Positions 54,901 through 62,653 of a stretch of 64,000 nt of DNA are shown here, one piece after another; the stretch's first letter is position 1; each line of letters opens with the position of its first letter. The notes under the pieces were generated by a model. The model had not been told where the DNA came from. It saw only the letters and a list, made by a program, of their open reading frames with translations, and searched no databases. The stretch is from Bacteroides caccae (GTDB taxonomy: Bacteria > Bacteroidota > Bacteroidia > Bacteroidales > Bacteroidaceae): contig NZ_CP022412.2 of the NCBI RefSeq assembly GCF_002222615.2, positions 2,108,001 to 2,172,000 on the forward strand, written 5' to 3'. The position numbers and the translations under genes are program-made.

Positions 54901-55917
54901 GAACGTTTCTATTCGGAATCAGGAGTCGGCATCGGACTTTCTTTGACTAAAAGTCTGGTCGAACTTCATAAAGGAACAATTCTGTTCAAGAGTACTGAGG
55001 GGGAAGGGACTGTTTTCCAAGTCTTTATTCCCTTCCAAAATAAGAATACTCTTATAGAACCATTATCAGAGACAACAACATTCTCACAGGAGGATTCTGG
55101 TCCCTTTACTGCATCAGAATATATACATCCGGAAATAGAGGATAGAGACAGAGATATGAGTGATAAACCGGCTTTGCTTATTGTGGATGATAATAAAGGT
55201 ATTGTACAAATATTGGATGAGTTGTTTTGTCCTTATTATAAGATATTGACTACTTTCAATGGTAAAGAGGCTTTTGACCTTTGTTTGTCTCAAATACCGT
55301 CATTGGTCATCTCAGATATCTATATGCCGGAGATGAATGGAATAGAACTCTGTTCCGCTATTAAATCGACGAAAGAGACTTCACATATTCCTGTAATTCT
55401 TCTAACGGCAAAGACATCTAAAGAGATACAGCAAGAAGGATTGTCTGTTTATGCGGATGCTTATTGCAGTAAGCCTTTTGATAATGATATTTTAATTTCC
55501 ACAGTACATTCTATCCTTACCAACCGACAAATGTTGGCCCAAAAGTTTAGTAATAACTTAATGTCTGAGGAAGATCCTACTACTGTTTTTCCGGAAAAGA
55601 CCGATAGGGATTTTATTCAAAAAATCATAAAGGTGGTAGAAGATAATATTGCTAATGAAGAATTGAGTGTTTCGTTACTTTGCCGTACAATAGGAATGAG
55701 CCAATTGACACTCAACAAGAAGATAAAACAACTGACTAACCAGACAACAAATGCTTTTATCCGGAGTATTCGGTTGAAGGTTGCTTCACAAATGATATTA
55801 TCACAAAAGTATAGTATTTCTGAAGTTACTTATGCGGTAGGTTTTAGTGATTTACGTTATTTTAGAGAATGCTTCAAAAAGGAGTTTGGAGTATTACCTT
55901 CCGATTACAAAAAATAA
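51952..55917 (+). CDS. Hybrid two-component system regulator (sensor kinase + response regulator + AraC HTH)
   Basis: A 1321-residue one-protein sensor and transcription factor. Signal peptide ends near LAQA (about 22). The periplasmic half (about 25-755) holds two-component propeller repeats (DSRGFMWFTTFDGIVRYDG, ENNLWVGTAEGLVVLN) and a Y_Y_Y domain. One membrane span (about 764-786) leads to HisKA (H823 in LSHEFRTP), HATPase (N-box LLSNAIKHTPDGG at about 935), a receiver (D1122 in ISDIYMPEMNG) and a C-terminal AraC helix-turn-helix (about 1225-1320). It lies directly upstream of the third SusC/SusD and is the likely regulator of that locus. Confidence 0.96.
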   Translation: MQKHTVFLIILLMHFFPLAQANEYTFKHITSANGLPQNYVRSVIQDSRGFMWFTTFDGIVRYDGYSFKTYRRYDNGLDTGLMLYVTEDAAGNLWVGTEMGLYCYDIDTDQFTRISSYFPKDFGIQRAILKIKAVGEDQIWVYTGKGGIYRIDVIDKKNNKYQLKQYLSSYYYFPSLCIPFNGYYLTVAEGKVYAFDKVRNTFERFQEDILEDVDQIFVHKQQLYLLKKGLAYLYNEKTSTLFQLTNHPGRELFISSDNQLWVSSFDGLYRTSLKGLTPERAMETVFSGNPWTTSFTEDSFGNIWIGTYRNGTFCFHKNQTPFQKSMSGKNIECMSTDHSGNYWIGSLNGEVCVLDSTQKQIMGKTIFPNDMIHTICGQESSNKVWVGTMYGLYEAWIESNKQIVYQKTSGINIPSIRSIVQDSCFLWIASYNNGVTLYNYSTQQSVVTYKTDSEVLPLPSNTIRTILKDRENNLWVGTAEGLVVLNGKERFTSSPILRKFSFATHQNNLLFQDNIVHIREAKNGDIWVGTLDNGLYYLKRNPSTNDWNYQWINVQKGLSNNCIKAISEDTNNFIWVATNKGLNRIDPQTLSVKIYQLNDGLANNEFSERAYIEKRNGTLYFGGINGITSFIPAVFTEDTILPKLSFVNLSINNKTLKVGEEVNRQILLERSILNTDKLTLSSRNNNFSFDFVALHFTSTDKIIYKYKLEGFDKEWITSEQGNRSAKYTNIPPGNYLFSVKASCNGETWSEPLKMEIQVLQPLLLRWYFILLYILISIFIVYMIIRNFKIREKRKNELFLAQKEKQQIRELSEMKMNFFMNLSHEFRTPLTLIISPLQKLLSTPDISKDELYRHLMNIQHNSSILLRLINQILKLSKQDKGKLDIELREGDIVEFCRNCFSQFLQIAHDKQIQFAFNTNASYILLLFDAYKMEEILYNLLSNAIKHTPDGGSITLDVMEQEKGVSIHITDSGTGMTEEVKKHIFERFYSESGVGIGLSLTKSLVELHKGTILFKSTEGEGTVFQVFIPFQNKNTLIEPLSETTTFSQEDSGPFTASEYIHPEIEDRDRDMSDKPALLIVDDNKGIVQILDELFCPYYKILTTFNGKEAFDLCLSQIPSLVISDIYMPEMNGIELCSAIKSTKETSHIPVILLTAKTSKEIQQEGLSVYADAYCSKPFDNDILISTVHSILTNRQMLAQKFSNNLMSEEDPTTVFPEKTDRDFIQKIIKVVEDNIANEELSVSLLCRTIGMSQLTLNKKIKQLTNQTTNAFIRSIRLKVASQMILSQKYSISEVTYAVGFSDLRYFRECFKKEFGVLPSDYKK

Positions 55918-56174
55918 TAGCTTTCTCTAGGGGGAGGGGGATAAATTATATAAAAACTATCTTTTTTCTCCCCCTTTCTAATTCCTCCCCTCTCAAATAT
56001 AAATATCCCACCCCACACTCTTTTTTAAAGTTCCTTTCTTTGCGTATACTCAAAATGCAAAGAGATAAAAGGTCGAACTTTAAAAAGAAAGGAGGAAATT
56101 AATAAGTAAAGAGATTAAATGAAACTGTATTATGAATCTTAAATTAGTATTGTGATTAACTTTAATAAACATAC
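55918..56174 (+). promoter_or_regulatory. Leader region of third SusC with alternative stems
   Basis: No gene. A purine/pyrimidine pair (GGGGGAG near 55930, CTCCCCC near 55968) may end the sensor transcript. CTTTTTTAAAGTTC (56020-56033) pairs with GAACTTTAAAAAG (56075-56087), while CCTTTCTTT (56033-56041) pairs with AAAGAAAGG (56084-56092). The pairings overlap and exclude each other. No clear TAnnTTTG is seen, consistent with activator-dependent start. Confidence 0.45.
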
Positions 56175-59100
56175 ATGAAACCAAATTTATTTCACACCCA
56201 ATTTTTCCGGTTGTTTTTTCTTATTTTATTAGCCGGAATATCAATCCAAACTTACGCTGCAAAGGACAGCCAGGCAGCTCCTAAAAAGCGTACTATTACC
56301 GGTACGGTAATTTCCGAAGGAGACAATATGCCCATTATCGGAGCCAATGTATGGCTTAAAAACAGCTCGACGGGAGCTATTACCGATTTGGACGGTAAAT
56401 ATTCTATTACTATCGACAACTCGGTTGTAGGTGGAGTACTCGTATTCTCATATATAGGAATGAGTACTCAGGAAGTTGCGATAGGAAACCAAAACGTTAT
56501 CAATGTGACTCTAAAGTTTGATACTGAAAAAATCGACGAAGTGGTAGTCGTAGGTTACGGTCATCAGAAAAAAGCCAGTGTCATCGGTTCTATTTCCACT
56601 ATTGATATGGCAGGTGTTAAAGTTCCAGGTTCTTCTATTTCGAGTGTACTGGCGGGACAACTAGCAGGAGTTGTTGCGATGAATCGCACGGGAGAACCGG
56701 GAAAAGCCAGCGCAGCCGATTTCTATATTCGAGGGGTATCTTCTTTTACCGGTGGTAACACTCCATTGGTATTGGTAGACGGAATCGAACGGGATTTGGA
56801 CTTAGTAGATGTAGAGGATATCGCTTCTTTTTCTATATTAAAAGATGCTTCCGCTTCCGCTGTTTATGGTGTGCGAGGAGCTAATGGTGTAATCTTGATT
56901 ACAACCAAGAAAGGGGCAGAGGGTAAACCTGTTATTAATGCCAGAGTAGAAGCTGGTTTTACTCAACCTACCAAAATGCCGGAATTTGTAAACTCTGCAC
57001 AATGGGCTGAATTATACAATGAGATGAAAGGTTATGAATATTATACTCCAGAGCAAATAGGATATTTCCAGAATGGGACAGATCCCGATTTGTATCCTGA
57101 TGTTGACTGGATGCATGAACTTTATAAGAATATGGCCTCTAACCAGCGGGTAAATTTGAATGTATCCGGTGGAGGTGATATTTGTAAATACTTTGTTTCC
57201 GGTTCGCTGTATAATGAAGGTTCTATTTTTAGAAATGCAGGGCAACGATATGACTATGATACATCTCTTCGTTACAATAAATATAGCTTCCGTGCTAATA
57301 TGGATTTTAATGTAACAAAGTCTACTGTTCTGAATGTAAATCTGGCCAATATATATGAGAAGTTTTATGGTCCCGGTGTAGAGAAAGATAAAATCTGGTC
57401 GAGAGCTTTCGAAGCTTCTCCCGGTGTTTATCCTAAAGAATATTCAGACGGAACTCTTTCTTATCCGAGTATGCAAGGTGGCGAGAATCCTTGGAATCTT
57501 TTAGTTCATTCCGGATATCGCGAACAATTTTGGAATTCCGCACAGTCACTTATCGGAATCAATCAGGATTTAGGAGATTTAGTCACCAAAGGGCTGACAG
57601 CTTCTATTAAATTTTCCTGGGATGCGGTTAATACTAACACCATTGTTCGTTCTAAAACACCGAATCAATATTATGCTAAGGGTCGTGATGAAGACGGGAA
57701 TTTGATTTTTGGTAGTCCTATTGTGACCGGAACAGACGAATTAGGACTTAGTGAAAGTGGTAGTGGTTCCATTACTACCTATTTGGAAGGTAGTATCAAC
57801 TATAATCGGTTGTTTGCCGAGAAACATCGTGTAGGTGCCATGCTTTTATACAATCATAAGGTTACAAACAAGAAACTGACTTATAGCAAAACCCTTTCAT
57901 TACCTTATAAATATCAAGGACTTGCCGGGCGTGTGACTTATGCTTTTAAGGATACTTATTTTGCTGAATTTAATATGGGATATAACGGTTCGGAAAACTT
58001 TGCCAAGGGACATCGGTTCGGATTTTTCCCGGCTTATGCTGTCGGTTGGATGATTTCTAATGAGAAATTCTGGGAACCAATTCTTCCGGTTGTCAGTGAA
58101 TTGAAATTGAAAGCGTCCTATGGTAGTGTGGGAAATGACGCGATTGGTGGAGACCGGTGGATTTATCAATCAACTATCAGCACCAACAATGGGTGGAATT
58201 ATGGCGAGAACGGAAGTGAAGGAGGCGGAGGTATCCAAGTCGGAAATGTTGAAAATTTAAATGTCAGTTGGGAAAAAGCTTATAAAACCAATTTGGGATT
58301 TGAAATGAGACTGTTTGACAGAATTAAGATACAAGCTGATTATTTTCATGAAAAACGTGAAGGGGTATTTATTAACCGACAAGGACTTCCGGCTATCGTC
58401 GGACTGACAACAAAACCGAAAACCAATATCGGGGCGTCTGTTAACCGGGGAGTGGATGCAACACTCGAATATGAGGAAAAAGTCGGAGAGGTGTTTTTGA
58501 CCGGGCGGGCTAATTTTACATTCAACCGGAATAAATTACTGAATAACGACGAAGTAGAACACCTTTATAAATATCAAAACAGTATTGGAAAAACATTCGG
58601 AACTGGAGGAAACCATACTTTCGGACTTATAGCTGAAGGATTGTTTCAAAGCCAGGAAGAAATAGACAATGCTCCCGAACAGAATTTTGGAACTTATCGT
58701 GTGGGTGATGTCAGATACAGAGACGTTAATGGAGACGGAGTGGTTGATACATATGATAAAGTGGCTTTAGGATATACAAATATTCCGGAGATTACTTATG
58801 GTTTCGGACTGACTGCCCAATGGAGAAGCTGGGATATCAATGCTTTCTTCCAGGGAATAGCTCATTGTACTTTCTATATTGGCGGCACTGCAATGCGTCC
58901 TTTCTCTACCGGTAATATTAATCAAAGTGCAATCAATGCTGATATTTACGATCATGTGTGGAAGACAACCAATACACCGGAACAGAACCTGGCTGCTTAC
59001 TATCCCAGATTGAGTGAAGCCGGTGGGGAAGGTTCTACTAACAATAACCAGACATCTACACTTACTATGCGGGACGGGCGCTTCTTGCGACTGAAAAATT

Positions 59101-59294
59101 TTGAAATTGGATACACTATTCCCAAGTCTATTCTTGAAAAAACGTTTATCAAATCTACCCGTATTTATGTCTCAGGGAGTAATTTGCTGACCTTTAGTAA
59201 ATTCAAATTATGGGATCCGGAAACCGGAAGTTCAGACGGAGGTATTTATCCTCCATTAAGAGTTTTCACAATAGGTTTGAACGCTAAATTCTAA
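56175..59294 (+). CDS. SusC-like TonB-dependent transporter (third)
   Basis: A 1039-residue outer-membrane importer with signal peptide ending near YAA (about 29) and a carboxypeptidase-regulatory-like domain (about 38-120, ITGTVISEGDNMPIIGANVW) closing at IDEVVVVGYGHQKK. The plug has SSVLAGQLAGVVAMNRTGEP and the barrel has GHRFGFFPAYAVGW. These two stretches closely resemble the first SusC (19531), but there is no STN domain, in keeping with control by a hybrid sensor instead of an ECF factor. SusD starts 6 nt later. Confidence 0.96.
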   Translation: MKPNLFHTQFFRLFFLILLAGISIQTYAAKDSQAAPKKRTITGTVISEGDNMPIIGANVWLKNSSTGAITDLDGKYSITIDNSVVGGVLVFSYIGMSTQEVAIGNQNVINVTLKFDTEKIDEVVVVGYGHQKKASVIGSISTIDMAGVKVPGSSISSVLAGQLAGVVAMNRTGEPGKASAADFYIRGVSSFTGGNTPLVLVDGIERDLDLVDVEDIASFSILKDASASAVYGVRGANGVILITTKKGAEGKPVINARVEAGFTQPTKMPEFVNSAQWAELYNEMKGYEYYTPEQIGYFQNGTDPDLYPDVDWMHELYKNMASNQRVNLNVSGGGDICKYFVSGSLYNEGSIFRNAGQRYDYDTSLRYNKYSFRANMDFNVTKSTVLNVNLANIYEKFYGPGVEKDKIWSRAFEASPGVYPKEYSDGTLSYPSMQGGENPWNLLVHSGYREQFWNSAQSLIGINQDLGDLVTKGLTASIKFSWDAVNTNTIVRSKTPNQYYAKGRDEDGNLIFGSPIVTGTDELGLSESGSGSITTYLEGSINYNRLFAEKHRVGAMLLYNHKVTNKKLTYSKTLSLPYKYQGLAGRVTYAFKDTYFAEFNMGYNGSENFAKGHRFGFFPAYAVGWMISNEKFWEPILPVVSELKLKASYGSVGNDAIGGDRWIYQSTISTNNGWNYGENGSEGGGGIQVGNVENLNVSWEKAYKTNLGFEMRLFDRIKIQADYFHEKREGVFINRQGLPAIVGLTTKPKTNIGASVNRGVDATLEYEEKVGEVFLTGRANFTFNRNKLLNNDEVEHLYKYQNSIGKTFGTGGNHTFGLIAEGLFQSQEEIDNAPEQNFGTYRVGDVRYRDVNGDGVVDTYDKVALGYTNIPEITYGFGLTAQWRSWDINAFFQGIAHCTFYIGGTAMRPFSTGNINQSAINADIYDHVWKTTNTPEQNLAAYYPRLSEAGGEGSTNNNQTSTLTMRDGRFLRLKNFEIGYTIPKSILEKTFIKSTRIYVSGSNLLTFSKFKLWDPETGSSDGGIYPPLRVFTIGLNAKF

Positions 59295-59300
59295 TATAAT

Positions 59301-61184
59301 ATGAAACGATATATGAAAAAAATAACTAAATACTGTTCTTCTTTGTTTGTGTGTGTCTTACTGCTGTCACAAACATCATGTGACTCTTTTCTGGATAGAC
59401 AGGAAGATGAAGCGCTGACTTTGGATAAAGTGTGGGAAACCCGTGCGGATTCACGTAAATATTGGTTAACTACTATGAGTTTCTTACCGGATGACGCTAA
59501 TGATTTCCAATATACTCCGTGGAGCGGGGCAGCTGATGAAGTAACAGTTTCAATGCGAAACCGTGAATATCATATTATGACTTCCGGAGCTTGGAATCCG
59601 TCAAATGTACCTTACGAACGTATGAGTACTTATTATAGAGGGATACGTGAGTGTAACATATTTTTAGCTAATATTGATCGTTGTACTGACCCGTTGTTGA
59701 GCAATGATGAAAAAGAACAGTGGAAGGTACAAACTCGTTTTGCACGTTGTTATTACTATTTTCTGATGATGAGAATCTACGGACCGGTATTCATTCTGCA
59801 TGATGAGCTGCTTGATTTTACAAAAAGTGCTGCTGAACTGGAACGTCCCCGTAATACATGGGATGAATGTGTGAATTATGTAATAGGTGAGTTGAATTCG
59901 TTGATTGAGAGCCCGTATATGAAGTCTAACTGGACTTCCAGTACAGAAAAGGGCTTGGCTACCAAAGGTGCTTGCCAAGCCATAATCTCACGCTTGACTC
60001 TTTATTCTGCACGTGATTTGTTTAATGGAAATACGATGTATGCCTCTGTTAAAAATCCTGATGGAACGAATCTGTTTCCGCAGAATTATGATGCGGCAAA
60101 GTGGAAAACGGCAGCAGATGCAGCATACAAGATCATTGATGGCAATCTTTACCAATTATATCACTCTGATGATGATGATCCGTATGATAATTATTATGGC
60201 ATAACACAAGAAAAGTGGAACAGTGAGTTAATATGGACTACCGGTTCGAAAGGCCGTTTTATAATGTCGGCTCATACATGTCCTACTTCCGTTGCAGGTA
60301 GTTCTTCTTGGGGATTTGTCGGGGTTACTCAGCAACAAGTGGATGCCTATCCAATGGCAAAGACAGGTAGGTTTCCTATTACAGGTTATGAATCAGACGG
60401 TAGTCCTATAGTTGATCAGGAGTCTGGTTATCCTATGGACGAGATGGCTTATACTGATTTCGTCTATCCTGCATGGGGAGGAGCTGCTTCTTACAAACTG
60501 AATACTGTAAAGATGTGTACGGAAAGAGATCCGCGTTTTTATGTAACAGTTTTCTTTAGTGGGAGCAAATGGCATCATGGTAATGAAATGACACTTACTT
60601 CTTTTGCTCATGGGGCCAACGGTTATACTTCGGACGCTCGTCCTAAGTCTGGTTTTTTGGTGAATCGCTTTTATGACCATACGGCTAATTCGGCAAATGG
60701 ACAATGGGGAGAAATTACTTTTCCGACTTTCCGGTTGGGAGAAATTTACCTGAATTTTATAGAGGCTGTGTTAGAATGTAAAATTAGAGGGGTGAATATC
60801 CCGGCTAATTATTATACCAAAGCAATGGAAGTGTGGCAAGAGCTGAGAGCAAGAGTTGCTCTGCCGTCTATTACTGAATCTTATCCTCATGCTGATGATA
60901 ATGAATTACTTGATTTATGCCGTAAAGAACGTCGTGTAGAGCTGGCTTTCGAAAATCATCGTTTTTTTGATACTCGTACTTGGAAAATCGCTGAAGAATG
61001 TGACGGGGGTAAGATGTGGGGTATGAATGTGGAAACTACCGGAAGCGGTGATGTAACTCCTGATAGTTTTTGGGAAAGAACAGTGTTTGAAAAACGTGTA
61101 TTCAAAAAACAACATTACTTGTATCCGTTTACTCAGACAGAAATCAGCTTGAACAAACAACTGACACAAAATTATGGGTGGTAA
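59301..61184 (+). CDS. SusD-like glycan-binding lipoprotein (third)
   Basis: A 627-residue SusD partner. The start is 59301; an in-frame ATG at 59313 is also possible and would give a tidier signal. Lipobox SQTSC is followed by DSFLDRQEDEALTLDKV. TPR-like helices (IYGPVFILHDELLDFTKSA) and the C-terminal pattern LLDLCRKERRVELAFENH with FFDTRTWK are typical. The protein should bind glycan and close the SusC barrel. A surface protein and a peptidase follow in the same transcript. Confidence 0.94.
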   Translation: MKRYMKKITKYCSSLFVCVLLLSQTSCDSFLDRQEDEALTLDKVWETRADSRKYWLTTMSFLPDDANDFQYTPWSGAADEVTVSMRNREYHIMTSGAWNPSNVPYERMSTYYRGIRECNIFLANIDRCTDPLLSNDEKEQWKVQTRFARCYYYFLMMRIYGPVFILHDELLDFTKSAAELERPRNTWDECVNYVIGELNSLIESPYMKSNWTSSTEKGLATKGACQAIISRLTLYSARDLFNGNTMYASVKNPDGTNLFPQNYDAAKWKTAADAAYKIIDGNLYQLYHSDDDDPYDNYYGITQEKWNSELIWTTGSKGRFIMSAHTCPTSVAGSSSWGFVGVTQQQVDAYPMAKTGRFPITGYESDGSPIVDQESGYPMDEMAYTDFVYPAWGGAASYKLNTVKMCTERDPRFYVTVFFSGSKWHHGNEMTLTSFAHGANGYTSDARPKSGFLVNRFYDHTANSANGQWGEITFPTFRLGEIYLNFIEAVLECKIRGVNIPANYYTKAMEVWQELRARVALPSITESYPHADDNELLDLCRKERRVELAFENHRFFDTRTWKIAEECDGGKMWGMNVETTGSGDVTPDSFWERTVFEKRVFKKQHYLYPFTQTEISLNKQLTQNYGW

Positions 61185-61212
61185 TTTCGTAAATCAACAA
61201 AAAGAAAACTGT

Positions 61213-62622
61213 ATGAAAAACAATATATTTAAAATCATCATCTTTTTTCTCGCATTAGTGTCATTAGGCGCTTGTGATGATGGATGTGAGGATTATTTGG
61301 ATCAATATGAGTCTATTCTCTATTTTAAAAATAATGGAGAGCAGCATGTTACTATTTATGATACAAGCAATGAAGCCAGTTGTGAATTCACCGTTATTAG
61401 GGCCGGATATAATTCAAAGAAATATTCAACAGTTGATGTTTCTGTTTTAGATGCTGTTAATATACAAATTTATAATGCAGAAAATGAAACGGATTATAAA
61501 TTGTTACCTGATAACTGTTTCAAGCTGGAAACACCAACATTGGCGTTTGAAGATACCGATAACCACAAAAAGGTAAAGGCGTTTTTCTATATTGATAAAA
61601 TTAAAGAATTGGATAAGGCCAACTATATTTTGCCACTTGTCTTGAATAATTCTAGTGATGATATCAATATTGATAAAAGGCAAATATTTATTGTTCCGGA
61701 TATTGTCACCCCTTATCTCTATTTTGAAAAATCAGGTTATCAGCCTTATAAAGCGGAAGAAGGTGGGGAAACAAGTTTCGATATTACTATACCTATAAGT
61801 ATGCCGATGGAAAATAATTGGGATTTTGATTGCACTTTAAAGATTAATCCTGAATTGTTGACTGCTTATAATGAGACTAATCATGCAGATTTCGAATTAC
61901 TACCGGATAATTGTTATACTTTAGCAGAAAAGGTTTCGTTCGTTTCCGGAAAAAGTACAAGTATCGCTACGGTTAAAATTAATATTCCGGATGATTTGAA
62001 ATTTGGTAAATACATGTTACCGATAGAATTGTCCGAATGTAGTATGCCTACATTTGACATTAAAGAAGGGACAAATACTTATCTGGCTGGTATCGTATAT
62101 CAGAAGCATATTGATATAACAGAATTAGAAGAGATCAAACTGACAGAAAGCATGATCTCCAGCAATGCGAGAACTGAAGATTTTGAATCATTGGATCCAC
62201 GTACGCAACTTGTCAATATCATTGATGGAGATATCAATACCTCCTTCCATTCGTATTGGGCATTTCATGGTTATCCTAGTGATTTCTCGGAATTCCCATA
62301 TATACAGGTTGAATTGCCTCATGTGTATAGTGGTTTTAAATTTAGCTATATCACTAGAACCGCCGCTAATGGTTCTAACAATGGTAATGCAAATCCGCAA
62401 GAGCTCAATATTTATACAAGTGAGAATGGAATAGACTTTACTTTATTGAAAACTTTAAGTGATGATCTGCCATTGTCAGAAATGGGAGCTACTTATGAAT
62501 CGGAACTTATGGTGCCAATGTCTGGTTCGTTCAGATATCTGCGTATTGAATCGACTCATTCTAAAGAGTCAATACTGAATGCTATAGCTATTGCCGAGTT
62601 AAATTTATGGGTTGCGGAATAA
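61213..62622 (+). CDS. DUF1735 and discoidin-domain surface lipoprotein
   Basis: A 469-residue lipoprotein, likely an accessory surface glycan-binding protein. I start at ATG 61213 (MKNNIFKIIIFFLALVSLGAC). A longer frame from 61174 would overlap the SusD stop. Two DUF1735-like immunoglobulin domains lie at about 40-160 and 165-290, marked by the repeated DYKLLPDNCFKLE and DFELLPDNCYTLA. A discoidin/F5-8C module (about 310-469, NIIDGDINTSFHSYWAFHG and FRYLRIESTHSKES) ends the protein. It sits between SusD and an M60-like peptidase, the place of the binding protein in comparable mucin-related loci. Confidence 0.88.
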   Translation: MKNNIFKIIIFFLALVSLGACDDGCEDYLDQYESILYFKNNGEQHVTIYDTSNEASCEFTVIRAGYNSKKYSTVDVSVLDAVNIQIYNAENETDYKLLPDNCFKLETPTLAFEDTDNHKKVKAFFYIDKIKELDKANYILPLVLNNSSDDINIDKRQIFIVPDIVTPYLYFEKSGYQPYKAEEGGETSFDITIPISMPMENNWDFDCTLKINPELLTAYNETNHADFELLPDNCYTLAEKVSFVSGKSTSIATVKINIPDDLKFGKYMLPIELSECSMPTFDIKEGTNTYLAGIVYQKHIDITELEEIKLTESMISSNARTEDFESLDPRTQLVNIIDGDINTSFHSYWAFHGYPSDFSEFPYIQVELPHVYSGFKFSYITRTAANGSNNGNANPQELNIYTSENGIDFTLLKTLSDDLPLSEMGATYESELMVPMSGSFRYLRIESTHSKESILNAIAIAELNLWVAE

Positions 62623-62653
62623 ATCAAATAATATACTTATAAATTAAAAATGT

